Part shown: piece after piece, positions 40,177 through 41,842 of the stretch
Position numbering within the stretch: position 1 is the first letter of the stretch
How the letters are laid out: every line of letters begins with the position of its first letter
Source of the DNA: Anaerolineales bacterium
Lineage (GTDB): Bacteria > Chloroflexota > Anaerolineae > Anaerolineales > UBA11579
Reading direction: 5' to 3'
Assembly: GCA_016932165.1 (NCBI GenBank)
Contig: JAFGDK010000120.1
Coordinates: forward strand, 1 to 41,842
Length of the DNA stretch: 41,842 nucleotides
Position numbers and translations under genes: made by a program
Notes under the pieces: model-generated
Seen by the model: only the letters and a program-made list of their open reading frames with translations
Databases searched by the model: none
What the model was told of the DNA's origin: nothing

Positions 40177-40842
40177 TCACTCTTCCAGGTTCTGGTAGTA
40201 ATCGCAGTATGCGGTGAGAGGGCATTGTGTGCACTTGGGCTTGCGGGCGTGGCAGATCTCGCGGCCCAGGCGGATGATGTTGAGGTGGGCGGGGTAGTAG
40301 GTCTCCGGGGGAAGCAGGGATTCCATGTGGGGGTGGGCTTTGTCGGCGCTCATCTTTTCGGGGCGCAACCCCAGCCGTCCGGTGATGCGGTAGATATGGG
40401 TATCGACGGGGAAGGCGGGCAGCCCGAGGGAGAACTGGAGCACGATGGCGGCGGTTTTGGGCCCGACGCCCTTGAACTGCACCAGCCACTCGGCGGCCTC
40501 TTCCAGGGTGTAATCTTTGAGGAAAGTGAGGTCGAGGCTGCCGCGCATTTCGGTGATCTGGCGGAGCACGTTCTGGATGCGGGGGCCTTTCTGATTGGCG
40601 AGGCCGGCAGGGCGGATAACCTCGATGACTTCCTCTTCGTCTGCGTCGCGCGCTGCTTCCCAGCTGGGGAATTTTGCCACCAGGGCGTTGAAGGCGACGT
40701 CGCGGTTGACGTCGTTGGTGTTTTGGGAGAGGATCGTGGAGACGAGTTCGTCCAGGGCGGGGAGCGGGTTACGCCACTCCGGGTAGCCGTAGAAGTCGAT
40801 CAGGGTTTGGTGTACGGCGAGTGCTTTTTGTGCCAGGTCCAT
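40177..40842 (-). CDS. nth: Endonuclease III-type DNA glycosylase
   Basis: A 221-residue HhH-GPD protein. The helix-hairpin-helix FKGVGPKTAAIVL contains the catalytic Lys, PVDTHIYRI holds the Asp, and a CX6CX2CX5C [4Fe-4S] site closes the protein (CHARKPKCTQCPLTAYC). It removes oxidised pyrimidines and cuts the abasic site in base excision repair. TAGAAT ends 7 nt before the ATG. Close relatives with other specificities (for instance MutY-like or uracil-DNA types) cannot be ruled out. Confidence 0.88.
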   Translation of the reverse strand: MDLAQKALAVHQTLIDFYGYPEWRNPLPALDELVSTILSQNTNDVNRDVAFNALVAKFPSWEAARDADEEEVIEVIRPAGLANQKGPRIQNVLRQITEMRGSLDLTFLKDYTLEEAAEWLVQFKGVGPKTAAIVLQFSLGLPAFPVDTHIYRITGRLGLRPEKMSADKAHPHMESLLPPETYYPAHLNIIRLGREICHARKPKCTQCPLTAYCDYYQNLEE

Positions 40843-40849
40843 AGAAGGT

Positions 40850-40855
40850 ATTCTA
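40850..40855 (-). promoter_or_regulatory. -10 element (TAGAAT) of the nth operon
   Basis: TAGAAT on the minus strand lies 7 nt before the ATG at 40842 with no Shine-Dalgarno between, another near-leaderless start. Confidence 0.45.
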
Positions 40856-40954
40856 AACCATGTGGGGGAGATGTGGGTGGTTAAAGGGAGATTAAGTTTG
40901 AGAACTCCTCACCCTGTCAATCTTGGCACAAACAATGACAGGTAATTATGTCAT

Positions 40955-41842
40955 CTAGACCAGCTTAAACACAGGGCGCATTTCGCCGACGTCGAGCTTG
41001 CGCCAGTTCTTGACCGGGCGGCGGGGGCCGAACTCGGCCAGGGCATCGAGCTGCTCGGATGAGAGTGCGCCCAACTGGCGGAGCACTTCCAGCGAGACGG
41101 CGGCGCGGGCGCGCCCGTAGCCGTCCCCGTCAGTGATCTTGAGTGCTACACCCAGTCCAGGGGAACCTGGTGCGAGAGCGCCGGGGAGGATACCGATACC
41201 TTGATATCCCTCGGCGCCGGCTTTTATCACGATCTTACCCCCGGCAAGGGTCATCAGTTGGGTGTCGAAGCGGTTGGGGCCGCCGACCATGAAGGGGTGG
41301 GCGGTCATGGCGGCGGTGATTGTGCGGCAGGCCTCGCGGCGGGTGGGGGGCAGGCCGGCGGTGTCCGGATCGGCGAGGCGGGCCCAGGCGAGGGCGCTGT
41401 GGTACAGCGAGAGGGCAAAGTTGGGGGCGGAGCAGCCATCTACGCCGAGGTGAATCTCGTCTGGGGATGCGCCGCTGATCTCCGAGAGGCAGGTGAGGAT
41501 GCGGGCCTGGAGGGGGTGATCCAGTTCCAAGTAGGTGGGCAGGTCTTCACCGTTCATGCGGGCGAAGGCGAGCATGCTGGTGTGCTTGCCGGAGCAGTTG
41601 TGCCGGTTGGGGGTAGGCTGTTCTCCGCGGCGGATGAGGTCCTCGGCGGTGGCTTTGTCGTAGGGGGGATGCGTGCCGCACATCAGATCGGTTTCGGCCA
41701 CGCCGGTTTTGGTCTGGATGCTGGAGAGGACTTTGAGATGCTCGTCGGTGCCGGAGTGGGATGCGCACATCAGGGCGATCTCCTGGGGAGTGAGATGGTA
41801 GTGGTGATGCCCACCGGCTTCGATGAAGGGCATCACCTGGAA
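40955..41842 (-). CDS. Asparaginase (AnsA/R. etli-type family), N-terminus cut off by window end
   Basis: The frame is open to the window edge and 296 codons are visible; the family usually has a further ~50 residues ahead. The PF06089 type is recognised from FIEAGGHHHY, SHSGTDEHLK, NRHNCSGKH, LGVDGCSAPNFAL and MVGGPNRFDTQLM. It hydrolyses asparagine to aspartate and ammonia and is unrelated to the classic type II asparaginases. The Cys-Ser and Lys residues of the R. etli enzyme active region appear retained (NCSGKHTSM). Confidence 0.85.
   Translation of the reverse strand, partial: FQVMPFIEAGGHHHYHLTPQEIALMCASHSGTDEHLKVLSSIQTKTGVAETDLMCGTHPPYDKATAEDLIRRGEQPTPNRHNCSGKHTSMLAFARMNGEDLPTYLELDHPLQARILTCLSEISGASPDEIHLGVDGCSAPNFALSLYHSALAWARLADPDTAGLPPTRREACRTITAAMTAHPFMVGGPNRFDTQLMTLAGGKIVIKAGAEGYQGIGILPGALAPGSPGLGVALKITDGDGYGRARAAVSLEVLRQLGALSSEQLDALAEFGPRRPVKNWRKLDVGEMRPVFKLV

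Overview
The window looks like chromosomal DNA of a monoderm, anaerobic or facultative bacterium, most consistent with Chloroflexota class Anaerolineae. That placement is inferred from Thr/Pro-rich TPTP linkers on surface proteins, sortases with an IPVTG-type substrate, a Qmo/Hdr-like sulfur operon and several leaderless-looking genes; no rRNA or other marker gene is present to confirm it. I saw no tRNA, rRNA, CRISPR array or insertion sequence. Most genes are on the minus strand, and both ends cut through genes (a CPBP protease on the left, an asparaginase on the right).

Region 1 (1-12.3 kb) is cell-surface biology. It holds a CPBP protease fragment, a run of perfect hairpins, and a 1088-residue secreted protein with Asp-box motifs. 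Upstream of that gene are two near-identical structured RNA units, each ending in an intrinsic terminator. Next come an ECF sigma factor overlapping a probable membrane anti-sigma factor, a divergently transcribed seven-repeat surface protein ending in a sortase-type signal, its sortase, and a second sortase-like protein in convergent overlap.

Region 2 (12.6-22.2 kb) is sulfur and electron transfer. A stand-alone cyclic-nucleotide-binding domain protein behind an attenuator-like leader and a LysR regulator face a ten-gene minus-strand operon: tusA-like, degenerate mvhD-like, two HdrA/Qmo flavoproteins, a small winged-helix protein, a QmoC-like membrane subunit, dsrE-like, tusA-like, YeeE/YedE transporter, dsrE-like. 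A CRP/FNR-type palindrome lies at about -42 from the predicted start. The set suggests import of a reduced sulfur compound, persulfide relay and electron exchange with the quinone pool.

Region 3 (22.3-32.6 kb) is mostly housekeeping: an RNase H-like exonuclease, two poorly known proteins, an AhpD-like protein, dCMP deaminase, a beta-lactamase-fold hydrolase, a SIMPL protein, an SDR, GTP cyclohydrolase II, a RibD-type reductase and a PcrA/UvrD helicase.

Region 4 (32.7-38.6 kb) is a striking catabolic locus: SorC-type regulator, small membrane protein, galactitol-family PTS IIC-IIA-IIB, a VOC protein and a RuBisCO-like protein with altered active-site residues. Two promoters carry four copies of a TGAAA-N4-TTTCA palindrome, making a coherent regulon. 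This is my best candidate for an undescribed pathway.

Region 5 (38.7-41.8 kb) holds a tight nth - histidine kinase - SGNH hydrolase operon and the partial asparaginase.
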